Part shown: piece by piece, positions 6,445 to 6,503 of the stretch
How the letters are laid out: every line of letters begins with the position of its first letter
Numbering within the stretch: position 1 is the stretch's first letter
The notes under the pieces: generated by a model
Told to the model about the DNA's origin: nothing
Seen by the model: the letters and a program-made list of their open reading frames with translations, nothing else
Databases searched by the model: none
Assembly (NCBI GenBank): GCA_003133265.1
Contig: PKWQ01000064.1
Span: forward strand, 1-6,503
Direction: 5' to 3'
DNA: 6,503 nucleotides
Source: Acetobacteraceae bacterium
GTDB taxonomy: Bacteria; Pseudomonadota; Alphaproteobacteria; Acetobacterales; Acetobacteraceae
Position numbers and translations under genes: made by a program

Positions 6445-6503
6445 AGGTGTGAAATCGCGCCCAACATTGACCCCGCCCATAAAGTGTAACAGTGGCAAAA
6501 GTC
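6445..6503. other. Unassigned right edge
   Basis: These 59 bases after the serine recombinase stop hold no frame, hairpin or promoter I can support. The segment ATTGACCCC (6466-6474) followed by AT-rich DNA may be the start of another feature continuing past the window, but too little is present to name it. Confidence 0.3.

Larger units (their letters stand above)
160..6503. mobile_element. Left part of integrated element in tRNA-Lys
   Basis: The region right of the tRNA fragment carries three site-specific recombinase genes, an excisionase-like HTH gene and a TetR regulator, and ends at the displaced tRNA 3' end. This supports an integrated element whose other end lies beyond base 6503. The recombinases may not be the ones that used this tRNA: tRNA-directed integrase genes usually sit at the end with the intact tRNA, whereas this is the end with the displaced fragment. 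The inner recombinase block could therefore be a second element nested in the first. The outer limit is not seen. Confidence 0.5.

Noticed and set aside
6461..6503. Possible insertion-sequence terminus at the right edge, starting near ATTGACCCC
   Set aside because: Only about 40 bases are visible and there is no paired terminal repeat in the window, so it cannot be supported.
1..6503. CRISPR array, riboswitch or rRNA
   Set aside because: No regularly spaced repeats, conserved leader fold or rRNA-like stretch was seen on either strand.

Overview
The window looks like one end of an integrated mobile element in a GC-rich proteobacterium, most likely an alphaproteobacterium. That placement rests on base composition, protein character and a CCA-encoding tRNA-Lys. 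It is an inference, because no housekeeping gene is present to fix the taxon.

Left edge (1 to about 165): two GC-rich hairpins precede, on the minus strand, the 3' part of a tRNA-Lys(TTT) gene. Everything from the anticodon stem to the encoded CCA is present (110-159), but the 5' half is missing. The anticodon loop sits in the middle of a perfect 9-9-9 inverted repeat (138-164), as expected of a tyrosine-integrase crossover site. Bases 1-109 are therefore probably host DNA downstream of the original tRNA gene, and the element lies to the right. At the same junction, a gene for an SRPBCC (START-like) protein is cut after about 35 codons.

Regulatory segment (265-1179): a TetR-type repressor gene is read leftward, with a 12-bp terminator hairpin just after its stop. 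Its upstream region carries a nested AT-rich palindrome that can serve as operator for the repressor and for the rightward genes.

Recombinase segment (1180-6444, all plus strand): a 62-residue protein of unknown function is coupled by an ATGA overlap to a 64-residue excisionase-like HTH protein. Next come a large tyrosine recombinase (638 aa) and a standard-size one (358 aa), again joined by an ATGA overlap, both with all recognisable catalytic residues. About 100 bases on is a large serine recombinase with its catalytic serine, zinc ribbon and C-terminal helices, but split by a single extra base near 5379-5388.

How the genes may work together: the HTH protein and the two tyrosine recombinases resemble a directionality factor plus a two-recombinase module. 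The serine recombinase uses unrelated chemistry and may be a second, decaying mobility system nested beside the first. The TetR protein may gate expression of the rightward module. The most notable points are the tRNA attachment junction, the unequal tyrosine recombinase pair beside a serine recombinase, and the truncated SRPBCC gene at the element boundary.
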